The notes: generated by a model from the letters alone, not told the origin. A DNA stretch of 64,000 bases from Romboutsia sp. CE17 (GCF_012317385.1 NZ_CP051144.1:1736001-1800000), one strand, 5' to 3'. Numbered from the stretch's first letter, positions 27,962-37,756 are shown. Numbers and translations are program-made.

Positions 27962-28246
27962 CTAAAATGAAATTTTCTTTGCGCTTAAAAAATACTTTTT
28001 TATATTTTACCATAAATTTAAAATATATTATACACTACAAACTTTTAACAAGTTCAATCTTATCCCTATTAATAATAGCTATTTCCATTTCCTATATTTT
28101 GTGATAGAATATAAAATATATTTTCATTTGCTTTATTGTAAATTTAAATGTGCAGATTGAACATAATATTAATAGTATAAATTTTTAGTTTCAATCATAA
28201 AAACGTTATTATAATTAAATATTGATTTAAAATTAGGAGGATTAAT

Positions 28247-28702
28247 ATGGGTTTAAAAGACAAGTTTGCTGAATCATTTGCCAGATCTAAGACTATGAGT
28301 GCACCTGAGAAAAAAGCTAATGAGATTATGGGAAAATTACTATTAAAGAAAGCAATTTTACCTATAGTTCTTATGTTTATTGTAATCATAGTTGGTTCTT
28401 TTGCAAATATTAACGGTTGGGTTATCTTTGGTATAAACGTATTAATAGCGATCGGAACTTACTTCTACATAAAGAAAGCTGGAGAAAAATATCAAAACTT
28501 TAAACCTTATGTTGGTAACTTAATTAGTTTAGAGAAAAAAGGTAAAAAAGATTATGTTGCTATAATAAAGCAAGGTAAATTACCTGTAAAATTACAAATT
28601 GCTTACGGTGGAGAAGACTTAGAGCATATCAGAAAAAATCAATTAATCCAAATAAGCTATAATCCAGATCAAAAGATAGCAATATTAGTTAATAAACAAT
28701 AA
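28247..28702 (+). CDS. Unknown membrane protein with cytosolic C-terminal domain
   Basis: 151 residues: an amphipathic, Lys-rich start (1-33), two hydrophobic segments (about 35-55 and 58-78), then a soluble domain (85-151) rich in beta strands (LISLEKKGKKDYVAIIK...LIQISYNPDQKIAIL). I do not recognise the family. AGGAGG before the ATG; single gene ended by a strong terminator. Confidence 0.65.
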   Translation: MGLKDKFAESFARSKTMSAPEKKANEIMGKLLLKKAILPIVLMFIVIIVGSFANINGWVIFGINVLIAIGTYFYIKKAGEKYQNFKPYVGNLISLEKKGKKDYVAIIKQGKLPVKLQIAYGGEDLEHIRKNQLIQISYNPDQKIAILVNKQ

Positions 28703-28712
28703 TATCTTATAT

Positions 28713-28746
28713 AAAAATGGAATGCATCATGCATTCCATTTTTATA
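28713..28746. terminator. Bidirectional terminator
   Basis: 14-bp perfect stem AAAAATGGAATGCA/TGCATTCCATTTTT (28713-28726 with 28730-28743) with a three-base loop. Confidence 0.9.
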
Positions 28747-28751
28747 TGTAT

Positions 28752-29012
28752 TTATTCAGCTTCATAAACGTATTTTTTATATATTTTTAATGCTTTAGCT
28801 AATTGGTCTGGGCATGAAGTTCCTCTATCTTTACATGGTATATTCTCTAGCGCATCAATTATATTGTCTATACTTTTCCCTTCTATAAGATGTTTTAATG
28901 CTATTAGATTTCCTGCACATCCATCTTCAAAAACAACATCCTTTAATATATCTCCTTCTATATTCATCAATATAGATTTTGAACAAACACCTTTTGTATA
29001 ATATCTATACAT
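28752..29012 (-). CDS. TIGR03905-type TSCPD domain protein
   Basis: 86-residue protein with four spaced cysteines: GVCSKS, DGCAGN, IPCKDR and TSCPDQLAKAL. The TSCPD motif also occurs in ribonucleotide reductase-related proteins and in the stand-alone TIGR03905 family of anaerobes, whose function is not established. The cysteines suggest metal binding. GGGGGTG precedes the ATG. Confidence 0.78.
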   Translation of the reverse strand: MYRYYTKGVCSKSILMNIEGDILKDVVFEDGCAGNLIALKHLIEGKSIDNIIDALENIPCKDRGTSCPDQLAKALKIYKKYVYEAE

Positions 29013-29153
29013 AAAAACACCCCCTTATGTAATAAACTATGTCAAGTAAACTTTATTAATGATATTTATTGATATATAATCCTAGTATTTACTTCATTTA
29101 TATGCTTTAATTTACTTATAGATTATAATAAGTTATTGAAAGGATGTGTAATA

Positions 29154-29570
29154 TTGGATAAAGAAAATTTCTACGAAAGCTACTTTAGGTTTTTAACTTT
29201 ATTATTTTGGCCAATAATATGTTATAAGTGGATCTTTATACAAAATTCAATTATAGAGTTAACCTTATTCTATATATACACTATAGTTGTGTCTATCTAT
29301 ATAATTTTAATAATAGTACATTCTATAAGATATAAGGAATTAAAAAATATACAGTTGCATTATAGAATAAGTACATCAACATCTTATATGCTTACTCTAT
29401 CTACATTTTTATTATTCCCTACTAACATAACTCTTTTATACTTAAAATTTATATCTATATTAATTTATTTTTATTTTTCATGTAGAATGGTCTTTAAATT
29501 TAAAAATGAAGAAGGCGTAGTTGGAATTATATCAGCCTTACTATTGACATCTATTGCAATTTGCTACTAA
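29154..29570 (+). CDS. Unknown four-helix membrane protein
   Basis: 138 residues, almost entirely hydrophobic with four likely membrane segments (about 15-30, 36-60, 75-95, 97-138). No recognised family. TTG at 29154 is preferred because AAAGGATG lies 8-12 bases upstream; the TTG at 29136 comes before that ribosome site. Single gene. Confidence 0.55.
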   Translation: MDKENFYESYFRFLTLLFWPIICYKWIFIQNSIIELTLFYIYTIVVSIYIILIIVHSIRYKELKNIQLHYRISTSTSYMLTLSTFLLFPTNITLLYLKFISILIYFYFSCRMVFKFKNEEGVVGIISALLLTSIAICY

Positions 29571-29674
29571 TATATTTGATATACTGGAAATGTTAGACAT
29601 ATATATTTTTTTTTGATATTATTTATATTAAAGGCGAATATTAATAATAAATACATATAAAGGAGTTAATTACC

Positions 29675-30430
29675 ATGGAAAAAAAAGTTTTAGCAACAGT
29701 TGGACAAAAAGAAATAACTAATTTAGACGTTGAAGCAATATTAGGAGGATTAGATCCTTATCAAGCTGCTCACTTCAACTCTGAACAAGGTAAAAAACAA
29801 ATATTAGAAGATTTAGTAAATCAAGAATTATTATACATGGAAGCTAAAGAAAATAACTTAGAGCAAGATGAAGAGTTCCAAAATGAATTAAAGAGAGTTC
29901 AAGAAAATATGTTAAAGCAATACGCTATGAACAAAGTTTTAACTAGTGTTACTTTAACTGAAGAAGAAAAAGAAGCTTTCTTCGAAGCTAATAAAGAGAG
30001 ATTTGTTAAGCCTGATACTGCATCAGCTAAACATATATTAGTTGATACTGAAGAAAAAGCAAATGAATTATTAGGTAAAATAAATTCTGGAGAGGTTACT
30101 TTTGAAGCTGCAGCTACAGAACATTCAACTTGCCCATCTAAAGATGCAGGTGGAGATTTAGGAACATTCGAAAGAGGACAAATGGTTCCTGAGTTTGATG
30201 ATGCTGTATTCACTATGAACAAAGGTGAAGTAGTTGGGCCAGTTAAAACTCAATTTGGATACCACTTAATAAAATTAGAAGATAGAAATAAAGGTGGACA
30301 ATCTGAGTATGCAGAAGTTAAGGCTGAAATAGAAAAAGCTTTAACTTATCAAAAACAAAGTCAAGCTTATACTAACAAGTATAACGAATTAAAGACTAAG
30401 TATAATGATGTAGTTAAATTCAACGACTAA
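29675..30430 (+). CDS. Parvulin-type peptidyl-prolyl isomerase without signal peptide
   Basis: 251-residue SurA/PrsA-like foldase. An N-terminal helical chaperone region (1-108) precedes a rotamase domain (110-205) with ASAKHILVDTEEKA, CPSKDAGGDLG, FERGQMVPEFDDAVF and TQFGYHLIKLED. PrsA proteins are exported lipoproteins, but this one begins MEKKVLATVGQKEI with no signal or lipobox, so it should be cytosolic. Good AAAGGAG before the ATG; regular, lysine-rich codon use suggests strong expression. Confidence 0.9.
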   Translation: MEKKVLATVGQKEITNLDVEAILGGLDPYQAAHFNSEQGKKQILEDLVNQELLYMEAKENNLEQDEEFQNELKRVQENMLKQYAMNKVLTSVTLTEEEKEAFFEANKERFVKPDTASAKHILVDTEEKANELLGKINSGEVTFEAAATEHSTCPSKDAGGDLGTFERGQMVPEFDDAVFTMNKGEVVGPVKTQFGYHLIKLEDRNKGGQSEYAEVKAEIEKALTYQKQSQAYTNKYNELKTKYNDVVKFND

Positions 30431-30448
30431 TATAAAAATAATCAATAA

Positions 30449-30491
30449 AAAAATATAAAGCCTAGTAAATTTTACTAGGCTTTATATTTTT
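30449..30491. terminator. Bidirectional terminator
   Basis: 21-bp perfect stem (30449-30469 with 30471-30491) built on AAAGCCTAGTAAA, between the parvulin gene and the convergent CBS gene. Confidence 0.9.
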
Positions 30492-30495
30492 CTAA

Positions 30496-30924
30496 CTATG
30501 TAGTTATATTATTATTGTCTTCACTATTCATTTTCTTGTAACAATAATCAATAATATCTCTTCTTTTTATTATACCTATAAAAGTTTCATTATCATCTAT
30601 TACTGGTACAAAGTTTTGATTCATTGACTTTGAAATCAAATCTTCTATATTCGCCTCTATTGATACTGGAGCATTGTCTTTTCTTCTCTTTATTGTTGTT
30701 ATAGGAATGTCCTCTACTCCCTTTAGGTCTAATGAAAAATCATTTTTTAATGTCCAAAGTAAATCTCCTTCTGTTAAAGTGCCTACATACTTTCCTTCCC
30801 TGTTTATTATAGGAATAGAAGAATATCTGTGATATTCCATTTTTTCTAAAGTTTGCCTCATTGTGTAGTCTTCATATATATATTCAACTTCACTTTTTGG
30901 TGTTAAAAAAAATAATATGTTCAT
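30496..30924 (-). CDS. Two-CBS-domain protein
   Basis: 142 residues forming a single CBS pair: first domain about 15-65 (SSIPIINREGKYVGTLTEGDLLW), second about 75-132 (FVPVIDDNETFIGIIKRRDII). Stand-alone CBS pairs sense adenine nucleotides; some Firmicutes members (CbpB/DarB) bind c-di-AMP. The window also holds a BusR-like protein, but a link is speculative. TGGAGGTG precedes the ATG. Confidence 0.8.
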   Translation of the reverse strand: MNILFFLTPKSEVEYIYEDYTMRQTLEKMEYHRYSSIPIINREGKYVGTLTEGDLLWTLKNDFSLDLKGVEDIPITTIKRRKDNAPVSIEANIEDLISKSMNQNFVPVIDDNETFIGIIKRRDIIDYCYKKMNSEDNNNITT

Positions 30925-31100
30925 TACACTACACCTCCAAATAATTAATATAAGGATTTATATATATTTGTTCATAAAAACATATATTTTATTTTCTTTT
31001 ACATCTTAATTCTATCATATTTGCTATTTTATTTAAATTTTTATTTCAAATATTTTTTTCTGGGTATATGTATACTATATTCATTTTAGGAGGCTAAAAC

Positions 31101-31877
31101 ATGCAGTATTGTTATGATTATAGTATAGAGTTAGAAAATATGCTAAAAAAAGTATATGAGAATAAAATATACAAAATAGCTAAAGAAAATAATATTGATA
31201 ATATTAATGAAAGTAACCTAAACAGTATTATTAGCATTTTTAAATCTACTCATGTATATATGGGAAGTGATTTAGATGATTTTATAATAAATTTAATGCC
31301 AACTGGAGATGCTGGTTATTTTTATAGAGTAGAAATATCAAAGCATTTTAACTATACTTACCCTAGATTATTTGACCACTTAGGTAATCCTCTAAAAAAT
31401 CCAAGATGTAATAGTTATGCATTAAGATTATGGGAGGCCAATATGGAAGAAATATTTATAGAAGATATTCATAGTAAATTTAATAAAGAAAATTTTGATA
31501 AATTTGTAGAAAATAACTTATTAAATATGTCAAAAGATTTAGTTTCTTACGTAAAAAATGCTAATCAAAATAAGGATTTAATTATTCCTATTAAAGATAA
31601 ATCAGAGCTATTATCTAGTATTAAATCTATGGTTTTAAGCAAAAAATTAGATTCTTCATGGATAGAATTACTAGTTGATATTGATATATTAAGAGAAGAA
31701 ATGGAGAAGTATTCAGCTACATTTGAAATGTATAACGAATTTGATAAATTAGAAGATTCTTTAGAAGAATGTATAGATAACTTTCCTAAATATACATCAG
31801 AAGAACTATACAATATTTTAACTAATCAAAAAGGCTTTAATTTCGTTGAAAATATAGGATTAATTAAAAATATATAA
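31101..31877 (+). CDS. Unknown cytosolic protein
   Basis: 258 residues, acidic and mostly helical, with no signal, membrane segment or motif I recognise. A conserved-looking core around 48-115 (YMGSDLDDFIINLMPTG; YTYPRLFDHLGNPLKNPR) may be its functional part. AGGAGG before the ATG; monocistronic. Confidence 0.6.
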   Translation: MQYCYDYSIELENMLKKVYENKIYKIAKENNIDNINESNLNSIISIFKSTHVYMGSDLDDFIINLMPTGDAGYFYRVEISKHFNYTYPRLFDHLGNPLKNPRCNSYALRLWEANMEEIFIEDIHSKFNKENFDKFVENNLLNMSKDLVSYVKNANQNKDLIIPIKDKSELLSSIKSMVLSKKLDSSWIELLVDIDILREEMEKYSATFEMYNEFDKLEDSLEECIDNFPKYTSEELYNILTNQKGFNFVENIGLIKNI

Positions 31878-31885
31878 ATGCATAA

Positions 31886-31910
31886 AAGCCGCTATTTTAG
31901 CGGCTTCTTG
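31886..31910 (+). terminator. Short terminator hairpin
   Basis: Stem AGCCGCTA/TAGCGGCT (31887-31894 with 31898-31905) just after the unknown gene; GC-rich for this genome but with a weak T tail. Confidence 0.65.
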
Positions 31911-31960
31911 ACATACTACTAGATTTATAGTTAATAAAACTAATATATATGAATTTTTAA

Positions 31961-32161
31961 TTATAATCTAACTACATTAGAAGCTTGAGGACCTTTTGCA
32001 CCTTCAACTACGTCGAATTGAACGCTTTGTCCTTCTTCTAAAGACTTGTATCCTTCACCTTGTATAGCTGAGAAATGTACGAAAACATCTCCTTCACCTT
32101 CTACAGATATAAATCCAAATCCTTTTTCGTTGTTAAACCATTTAACTACACCAGTCTTCAT
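31961..32161 (-). CDS. Cold shock protein
   Basis: 66-residue CspA-type nucleic-acid chaperone with intact RNA-binding motifs KGFGFISV (RNP1) and VFVHFSAI (RNP2). Full family length. Strong AGGAGG before the ATG and a near-ideal promoter 60-90 bases upstream, implying high expression. Confidence 0.96.
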   Translation of the reverse strand: MKTGVVKWFNNEKGFGFISVEGEGDVFVHFSAIQGEGYKSLEEGQSVQFDVVEGAKGPQASNVVRL

Positions 32162-32220
32162 TAATAAATCCTCCTAAAAAACACACAATTATTCAGCTAA
32201 GTCTTTTTAGCTTTGTTATA

Positions 32221-32249
32221 ATTTTACCATGTATTTTCATTTTTGTCAA
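32221..32249 (-). promoter_or_regulatory. SigA promoter of the cold shock gene
   Basis: On the minus strand TTGACA (32244-32249) and TAAAAT (32221-32226) are separated by exactly 17 bases, giving a 5' UTR of about 50 bases. Confidence 0.8.
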
Positions 32250-32338
32250 ATAATATTAATTTTATACTATTTTTTTCTAAATGCTAAAATCCAGTATATA
32301 AGCTGTTTTCAGCTTATATTAGACTTTAGGAAAACATT

Positions 32339-33511
32339 TTAATAATTTACTTTTATAAGATGAAATTTTATTGCTTTATTACTCCAACCTAAGTCCCAAG
32401 GAACTAATAGTCTATCGGTATTATGACAAGTTACTAATGGATATCCTTTAGAGTCTAACCCTGTTACAGTAGATATGTGAGTTATTCTTCCACCTTTTTC
32501 ATAAGCTACAAAGTCACCTGGTCTTAAATTATAAGCATCTTTATATACATCTTGATAAGCACCTTTTGCTATATATTGTGCTCTACCACTATATACCATG
32601 TAATTTTTAAATCCTTGTGCATTTACCCAAGCTTTAGTTCCCTCTCCTTTATAGTAGTTCCAAGTATCATTTTTCTTAAATCTTCCACTTTCAAACATAA
32701 TCTGAGAAGCAAAGTTAGCACAGTCTCCACCTTCTGGGTTATAATCTCTGTAATCTTTATTAAACTTCATTCCATATTCTTCATCAGCTGCAGCTCCACA
32801 GTATTGGTGAGCGTAATCCATAGCTTTCTTTTGCTCTTCTGTAAGCTTAATCTCAGGTTTCTCATGACATTGTATATATTCCCTAATTTCATCTGAATTG
32901 ATATTTTCTAAATTTAAGGAATCTTCAAATGGATCTGTATACCATTCTTTTACTATTACATATTGATCATCTCTTACTACTACATTTAGATAATGATATG
33001 TACCAATTCTAAACATATTAGATACTTCTGGATTGTTTTTATAAGAATATTTATACTCTGTAGATACAGTACATATTATTCCATACAATCCTTCTTCTTT
33101 TTCTTTAATTTTTTTCACTATAACTCTAGTCTTTATGTCATTAAAATTAACACCTTGCTTTTCGGACCAATGTTGTATATATTTCATTTTCTTTTCTTCA
33201 TGCTCATATGCCCATAATCCAAATTTCTTACTTGTATCATATAATTCTTTTAATATAGCTGTATCTTGGTCTAAAATAGCCTTATTTCTGTAATCAAATA
33301 AATGTTCTAGTAGTACCTTATATTTTTCATTTTTTTGCTCATTAATAGTATTAGCATCTATTTTACTTGACTCTAGCACCTCTTCTTTTATATTTTTTTC
33401 TTCATTATATACACCTTTACTAATAAACACGCTCATTCCTAATGATAAAGTTAAGAATAAACATACTGTTAATTTTTTGATGTACTCACTTTTATTCTTG
33501 AGTAATTTCAA
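32339..33511 (-). CDS. Secreted amidase-domain protein (Amidase_6)
   Basis: 390 residues. An N-terminal signal or anchor (12-32) is followed by a charged region (35-220), then a putative cysteine amidase domain at the C-terminus: AMDYAHQYCG, GGDCANFASQ (probable catalytic Cys, near 265) and RITHISTVTG (probable His, near 345). Such domains occur in surface proteins of spore formers and may act on peptidoglycan. TTG 33511 lies six bases after GGGAGGTG; the GTG at 33520 overlaps that site. Confidence 0.82.
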   Translation of the reverse strand: MKLLKNKSEYIKKLTVCLFLTLSLGMSVFISKGVYNEEKNIKEEVLESSKIDANTINEQKNEKYKVLLEHLFDYRNKAILDQDTAILKELYDTSKKFGLWAYEHEEKKMKYIQHWSEKQGVNFNDIKTRVIVKKIKEKEEGLYGIICTVSTEYKYSYKNNPEVSNMFRIGTYHYLNVVVRDDQYVIVKEWYTDPFEDSLNLENINSDEIREYIQCHEKPEIKLTEEQKKAMDYAHQYCGAAADEEYGMKFNKDYRDYNPEGGDCANFASQIMFESGRFKKNDTWNYYKGEGTKAWVNAQGFKNYMVYSGRAQYIAKGAYQDVYKDAYNLRPGDFVAYEKGGRITHISTVTGLDSKGYPLVTCHNTDRLLVPWDLGWSNKAIKFHLIKVNY

Positions 33512-33732
33512 ACAAAGCACCTCCCAACAAATAGTACATCCGATTTGTTTATAAAATATGTTTATCTTATTATATCCAATTAACTTATATACAATTAGTT
33601 ATAAAAAAATTTTACAAATTAGTAAATTGTATCAATACATTAAAATTTTTATATTTATTTTTTGCAAATTATATTTTTTTATAAATATTAGTAGTAATAT
33701 ATATTTATAAAATTATTTTTCGGAGGGTTATT

Positions 33733-34551
33733 ATGCTAAAAAGAGTCGCAGCGATTAATGATTTATCTGGTATAGGTAGATGTTCACTAACTGTAGCTAT
33801 ACCAATACTTTCAGCATTAAAGGTTCAATGCTGCCCTTTTCCAACTGCTATACTTTCAAGTCAGACTAATTATCCTGAGTTTACCTTCTTGGATTTTACT
33901 GATGAAATGAATAGTTACAAAACTGTATGGAAAAATTTATCTATTGAATTTGATTGTATATATAGTGGTTTTTTAGGTTCAATTCAACAAATTGAGATAG
34001 TTTTAAACTTTATAAAAGAAAACTCCGCTTCTTTAGTTGTGGTTGACCCTGTTATGGGTGATAATGGAATTTTATATCCAACATTTACAAAAGAAATGTG
34101 TAATGAGATGAAAGAACTAGTAAAACGTTCAAATTTAATTACACCTAACTTAACAGAAGCATGTATATTAACAGAAAAGGAATATCGCCTAGACTATACA
34201 AGAGATGAACTTATATCCATAGCTAAGACCTTATCAAGTTTAGGCCCTGAAAATGTAGTTATTACTGGTATAGTAGAAAATGATAATATAATCAACTTGG
34301 CTTATAATAAAACTACTGACCAACCTTACTTTACATCTGTAAAATACAATAATCGATCTTATAGTGGTACTGGTGATATTTTTACATCTATTGTTTGTGG
34401 TTTATTAGCTAATAACTATGACTTAAACTTTGCAGTTAATACTGCAACAAATTATATATATAAAACAATCAACTACACATCCCAGTTTAAAACTAATAGA
34501 AATGATGGTGTTATGTTTGAAATGTTTTTATCTGATTTAACAAATTTATAG
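33733..34551 (+). CDS. Pyridoxamine kinase
   Basis: Cytosolic ribokinase-fold kinase (272 residues) of the vitamin B6 salvage pathway. INDLSGIGRCSL near 8-19, VVDPVMGDNG near 103-112, TPNLTEACILT near 138-148 and the anion-hole motif SYSGTGDIFTS with its catalytic Asp near 214 match PdxK/PdxY-type enzymes. CGGAGGG before the ATG; single gene. The preceding 200 bases hold no regulatory element I recognise. Confidence 0.88.
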   Translation: MLKRVAAINDLSGIGRCSLTVAIPILSALKVQCCPFPTAILSSQTNYPEFTFLDFTDEMNSYKTVWKNLSIEFDCIYSGFLGSIQQIEIVLNFIKENSASLVVVDPVMGDNGILYPTFTKEMCNEMKELVKRSNLITPNLTEACILTEKEYRLDYTRDELISIAKTLSSLGPENVVITGIVENDNIINLAYNKTTDQPYFTSVKYNNRSYSGTGDIFTSIVCGLLANNYDLNFAVNTATNYIYKTINYTSQFKTNRNDGVMFEMFLSDLTNL

Positions 34552-34620
34552 TCCTATATTGATATAAGTATTTTCCATAGTATATCCATAGTTATTAAAT
34601 TAATATAATTCTTTTAATAT

Positions 34621-34669
34621 AAAAAAGTTATGTATTAAGATATTATTCTTAATACATAACTTTTTATTT
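34621..34669 (+). terminator. Terminator after the pyridoxamine kinase gene
   Basis: Stem AAAAGTTATGTATTAAGA (34623-34640) with TCTTAATACATAACTTTT (34647-34664), T-rich tail. The remaining 190 bases up to the next gene show nothing else clear. Confidence 0.85.
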
Positions 34670-34861
34670 TTCCACGATGTCCATTTTAAATCTTGTCTTA
34701 TTAGTAGCTACATAATATACTATTATCTATTTGTATAATTTGATACAGTTTTTTTATCTTATTAGTAAGTAAAAATCATTTATTACTTAATAGTTCTATA
34801 TCTTCCCTTAGGTTTATAAAATATAATATATAGAAGTATTGAAATATGGGGGGGTTATATA

Positions 34862-35182
34862 ATGGATATTAATCATAAAGCAAAAGAATTTGCAAGCTAT
34901 ATAAAAAATACCGATGAATTTAAATACATGAATAAATGTAAAATTGATATTGAGAAAAATAGATCCTTAAAAAGACAATTTGATTCTTATATTAATACTA
35001 AAAATTCTATTTATTCCAGATATAAAATAGAAGATGCTACTGCAAGAATAAATAAGTTGAATAAAGAATACGATACATTTTTTAATCTACCTCTCGTAGC
35101 TAATTATATGGAGGCTACTAAGAACTTTAATGCTATGATGGAAAGATTGTATAAAACTATAGAAAAAGAACTTGTTAAATAA
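34862..35182 (+). CDS. YlbF family protein
   Basis: 106-residue helical protein of the YlbF/YmcA (Com_YlbF) family; FASYIKNTDEFKYMNKCKID and FFNLPLVANYMEATKNFNAM are the family's two helical motifs. B. subtilis relatives form a complex with RNase Y that affects mRNA processing, competence, biofilm and sporulation. GGGGGG precedes the ATG. Which subfamily it belongs to cannot be fixed by eye. Confidence 0.78.
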   Translation: MDINHKAKEFASYIKNTDEFKYMNKCKIDIEKNRSLKRQFDSYINTKNSIYSRYKIEDATARINKLNKEYDTFFNLPLVANYMEATKNFNAMMERLYKTIEKELVK

Positions 35183-35203
35183 ACTTATAATATATTATTA
35201 TAT

Positions 35204-35243
35204 AAAAATGTCCTTAAATTAATATTAATTTAAGGACATTTTT
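35204..35243. terminator. Bidirectional terminator
   Basis: Stem AAAAATGTCCTTAAATT with its perfect complement across a short AATATT loop, between the YlbF gene and the convergent zinc permease gene. Confidence 0.88.
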
Positions 35244-36067
35244 TAGTTTATAGCTTTTATAGCCTTCCTTTTAGTTTTTAAATTATTAAAAATACTTACA
35301 ATTATTAATTGCAGTATGCTCACAATTACAATTATAGCACCTGGAGCTACATCCATATAAAATGATAATATTACTCCACTTATTATAGATATTTCTCCAA
35401 ATAATATTGCATAAAAAATAGATTGTTTAAAACTCTTTGCTACTTTTAAACTTGTCGCAACTGGTATTGCTATTAATGAAGATACTAATAATACCCCAAC
35501 TATTCTAAGTGTCATAGTTATACTTGCTGCAACTAATATCATAAAAATAGAGTTTATCATTTTTACTGGTATATTTGATAATTTAGCATTTTCTTCATCA
35601 AATGTTATGTATACTAACTCTTTGAAAAATAAATTTATAAATAATATAACTATTATAGCAGTTGCTATTATTATAAAAATATCTTCTTCTGTCACAGTAG
35701 CAATGCTACCATACATAAAAGAAAATAAATCAAAATTTACACTTGATGCACTCATTAATATTCCTGATATGCCAACTCCTAAAGCCATTATTATAGCTAT
35801 AGATAAATCAGCATATTCCTTTAAACTACATCTAAGCCTATCAATTATAAGAGCAGCTAAACTCGATGCTACTAATGATCCTATAATAGGATTACCATTA
35901 AATATTGTAGATGCTGCTATACCTGATAATGCTATATGAGATAAACTATCACCTATTAAAGATAGTTTTCTTAATACTATAAACATCCCCATTAATGGGC
36001 ATATTAATCCAACCACAGATGCTGCTATTAATGCCCTAACCATGAAATCATATTGAAATATTTCCAA
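35243..36067 (-). CDS. Zinc/manganese ABC transporter permease
   Basis: Membrane permease of the ABC-3 (ZnuB/AdcB) family, 274 residues with eight or nine membrane segments; MGMFIVLRKLSLIGDSLSHIALSGIA near 22-47 is the family signature. TTG start eight bases after AGGAGG. Third gene of the znuA-znuC-znuB operon, 16 bases after the ATPase gene. Confidence 0.92.
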   Translation of the reverse strand: MEIFQYDFMVRALIAASVVGLICPLMGMFIVLRKLSLIGDSLSHIALSGIAASTIFNGNPIIGSLVASSLAALIIDRLRCSLKEYADLSIAIIMALGVGISGILMSASSVNFDLFSFMYGSIATVTEEDIFIIIATAIIVILFINLFFKELVYITFDEENAKLSNIPVKMINSIFMILVAASITMTLRIVGVLLVSSLIAIPVATSLKVAKSFKQSIFYAILFGEISIISGVILSFYMDVAPGAIIVIVSILQLIIVSIFNNLKTKRKAIKAIN

Positions 36068-36083
36068 ATATATTGCCTCCTAT

Positions 36084-36806
36084 TTAAATTTCAAAAAGAT
36101 CTAATAGTGTACTCTTTGTCAAATCATTATCTATATTATCTATTACCTTAATATTTTTATTTTTAAGTACTGCTATTTTTTTTACTTCTTCTTTTACTAT
36201 AAATAAATCATGTGAAACTATTACTATGGTAAGATTTAGATTTTCATTTAGCCTCTTTAATATTTCATAAAATTCTTTTTGACCATTTAAATCTATACCT
36301 ACTGTTGGTTCATCTAATATTAATATTTTAGGATTTCTCATAAGAGCTCTACTTATAAAAACCTTTTGTTGCTGGCCTCCTGATAAACTACCTATTAATT
36401 TATCTTTTAATTCATAGATTCCTACTAATTTTAAAACTTTATAAACCTCTTCTAAGTGTTTTTTCTTTATTCTCTTAAATAATCCTATTTTAGGCGCTAA
36501 GTCCATAGCTACAACTTCAGTTACTGTTGCAGGGAAAGAAGTTGAAAATGAATTTGATTTTTGGTTTACATATCCGATCTTTTCCCAATTACTAAAAGTT
36601 GTAGTATCCTTATCTAATATTTTTATCTTGCCTTTAGTTGGATTTAATTCATTAATTATAAGCTTTAATAAGGTTGTTTTTCCACAACCATTTGGACCTA
36701 CAATTCCTATATAGTCCCCTTGATTAATATTAAAATTAACATTTTCTAATATAGATTTATCTTCATATCCAAAACTTACATCTTTAAACTTAATTACATC
36801 TACCAT
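36084..36806 (-). CDS. Zinc ABC transporter ATP-binding protein
   Basis: 240-residue ABC ATPase of the ZnuC/AdcC group: Walker A GPNGCGKTT near 37, signature LSGGQQQKVF near 142, Walker B LILDEPTVGID near 160, switch His in IVSHD near 198. Nine bases separate it from the binding-protein gene. Confidence 0.92.
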   Translation of the reverse strand: MVDVIKFKDVSFGYEDKSILENVNFNINQGDYIGIVGPNGCGKTTLLKLIINELNPTKGKIKILDKDTTTFSNWEKIGYVNQKSNSFSTSFPATVTEVVAMDLAPKIGLFKRIKKKHLEEVYKVLKLVGIYELKDKLIGSLSGGQQQKVFISRALMRNPKILILDEPTVGIDLNGQKEFYEILKRLNENLNLTIVIVSHDLFIVKEEVKKIAVLKNKNIKVIDNIDNDLTKSTLLDLFEI

Positions 36807-36814
36807 TTTTATAC

Positions 36815-37756
36815 CTACTTTAACACAGTTTTAAGAGTTTCTAAATTTTTTTCCATTAATGATACATAATCTTCACTATTATTAAAATCTTCTTTAGTTA
36901 TACCATCAATAGAATATAAAATCATTGTATCTATATTAGCTTCATTTGCTATAGTTTGAGATACTTTAGGATTAACTAATCCATCAAATAATATATACTT
37001 TATATTTTTATCTTTTGCGTAGTCTGTAAGCTCTGCTATTTTGCTCATAGAAGGCTCTTGATTTGGATTTACACCTGTTACTGATATTTGATTAATACCA
37101 TATTCCTTACATAAATATCCATAAGCATCATGAGAGACTAATATAGTTTTATTTTTTATTTCTTTTAAATTTTCTTTATAACTATCTTGTAAATCTTTTA
37201 ATTCTTTTACATAATTATTATAATTTTCTTCATAATATTCTTTATTTTTAGCATCTACTTTCACAAGTGCATTTTTGATATTTTCACACTCTTTTATAGC
37301 ATTGTTTATATTTAACCACACATGTGGATCATACTCACCATGATCATGCTCTTCTTCAGTATGATTCTCATCATGGCTTCCTTCTTCATATGTAATTTTT
37401 TCAATTCCTTCACTTGCTACTACAATGTTCAATTTTTCTGATTCTGATTTTATATTATCAGCAAACCCATCTACTCCTAAACCATTTTTTATAAGTAAAT
37501 CTGCATTTTGTATGTCTTTTATAGTTTTTGCACTTATTTCGTAATCATGTGGCTCAGATGATGGTGGAACAATATAATTTAATTCAATTTTATCTTTCCC
37601 TATATTTTTAGTAAAGTCATATATGGGAAAAATAGTTGCATATACTTTAACTTTTTCATCCGATGTATTACCTTCTTCTTTCTTAACACCATTGGAACAT
37701 GCTACTAGCCCTAAACTCATTATAATAATTAATATAGTTGTATATATTTTCTTCAT
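36815..37756 (-). CDS. Zinc-binding lipoprotein, ZnuA/AdcA type
   Basis: Extracytoplasmic cluster A-I binding protein, 313 residues. Lipobox ends at Cys20 (LVAC). Metal ligands include His in SEPHDYE near 74 and His in DPHVWLN; before the latter a His/Glu-rich loop (SHDENHTEEEHDHGEYDPH, about 128-146) is the mark of zinc rather than manganese transporters. First gene of the operon. No clear Zur or AdcR box was found upstream, only an inverted repeat ATTAACAT-N12-ATGTTAAT (37852-37879). Confidence 0.92.
   Translation of the reverse strand: MKKIYTTILIIIMSLGLVACSNGVKKEEGNTSDEKVKVYATIFPIYDFTKNIGKDKIELNYIVPPSSEPHDYEISAKTIKDIQNADLLIKNGLGVDGFADNIKSESEKLNIVVASEGIEKITYEEGSHDENHTEEEHDHGEYDPHVWLNINNAIKECENIKNALVKVDAKNKEYYEENYNNYVKELKDLQDSYKENLKEIKNKTILVSHDAYGYLCKEYGINQISVTGVNPNQEPSMSKIAELTDYAKDKNIKYILFDGLVNPKVSQTIANEANIDTMILYSIDGITKEDFNNSEDYVSLMEKNLETLKTVLK

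Noticed and set aside
32162-32220. Cold shock 5' UTR as an RNA thermosensor
   Set aside because: Only about 50 bases, with no stable alternative structures that I could draw.
32296-32319. Perfect hairpin ATATAAGCTG-TTTT-CAGCTTATAT
   Set aside because: It lacks a T tract on the minus strand, where the amidase gene ends; it may aid termination but cannot be called with confidence.
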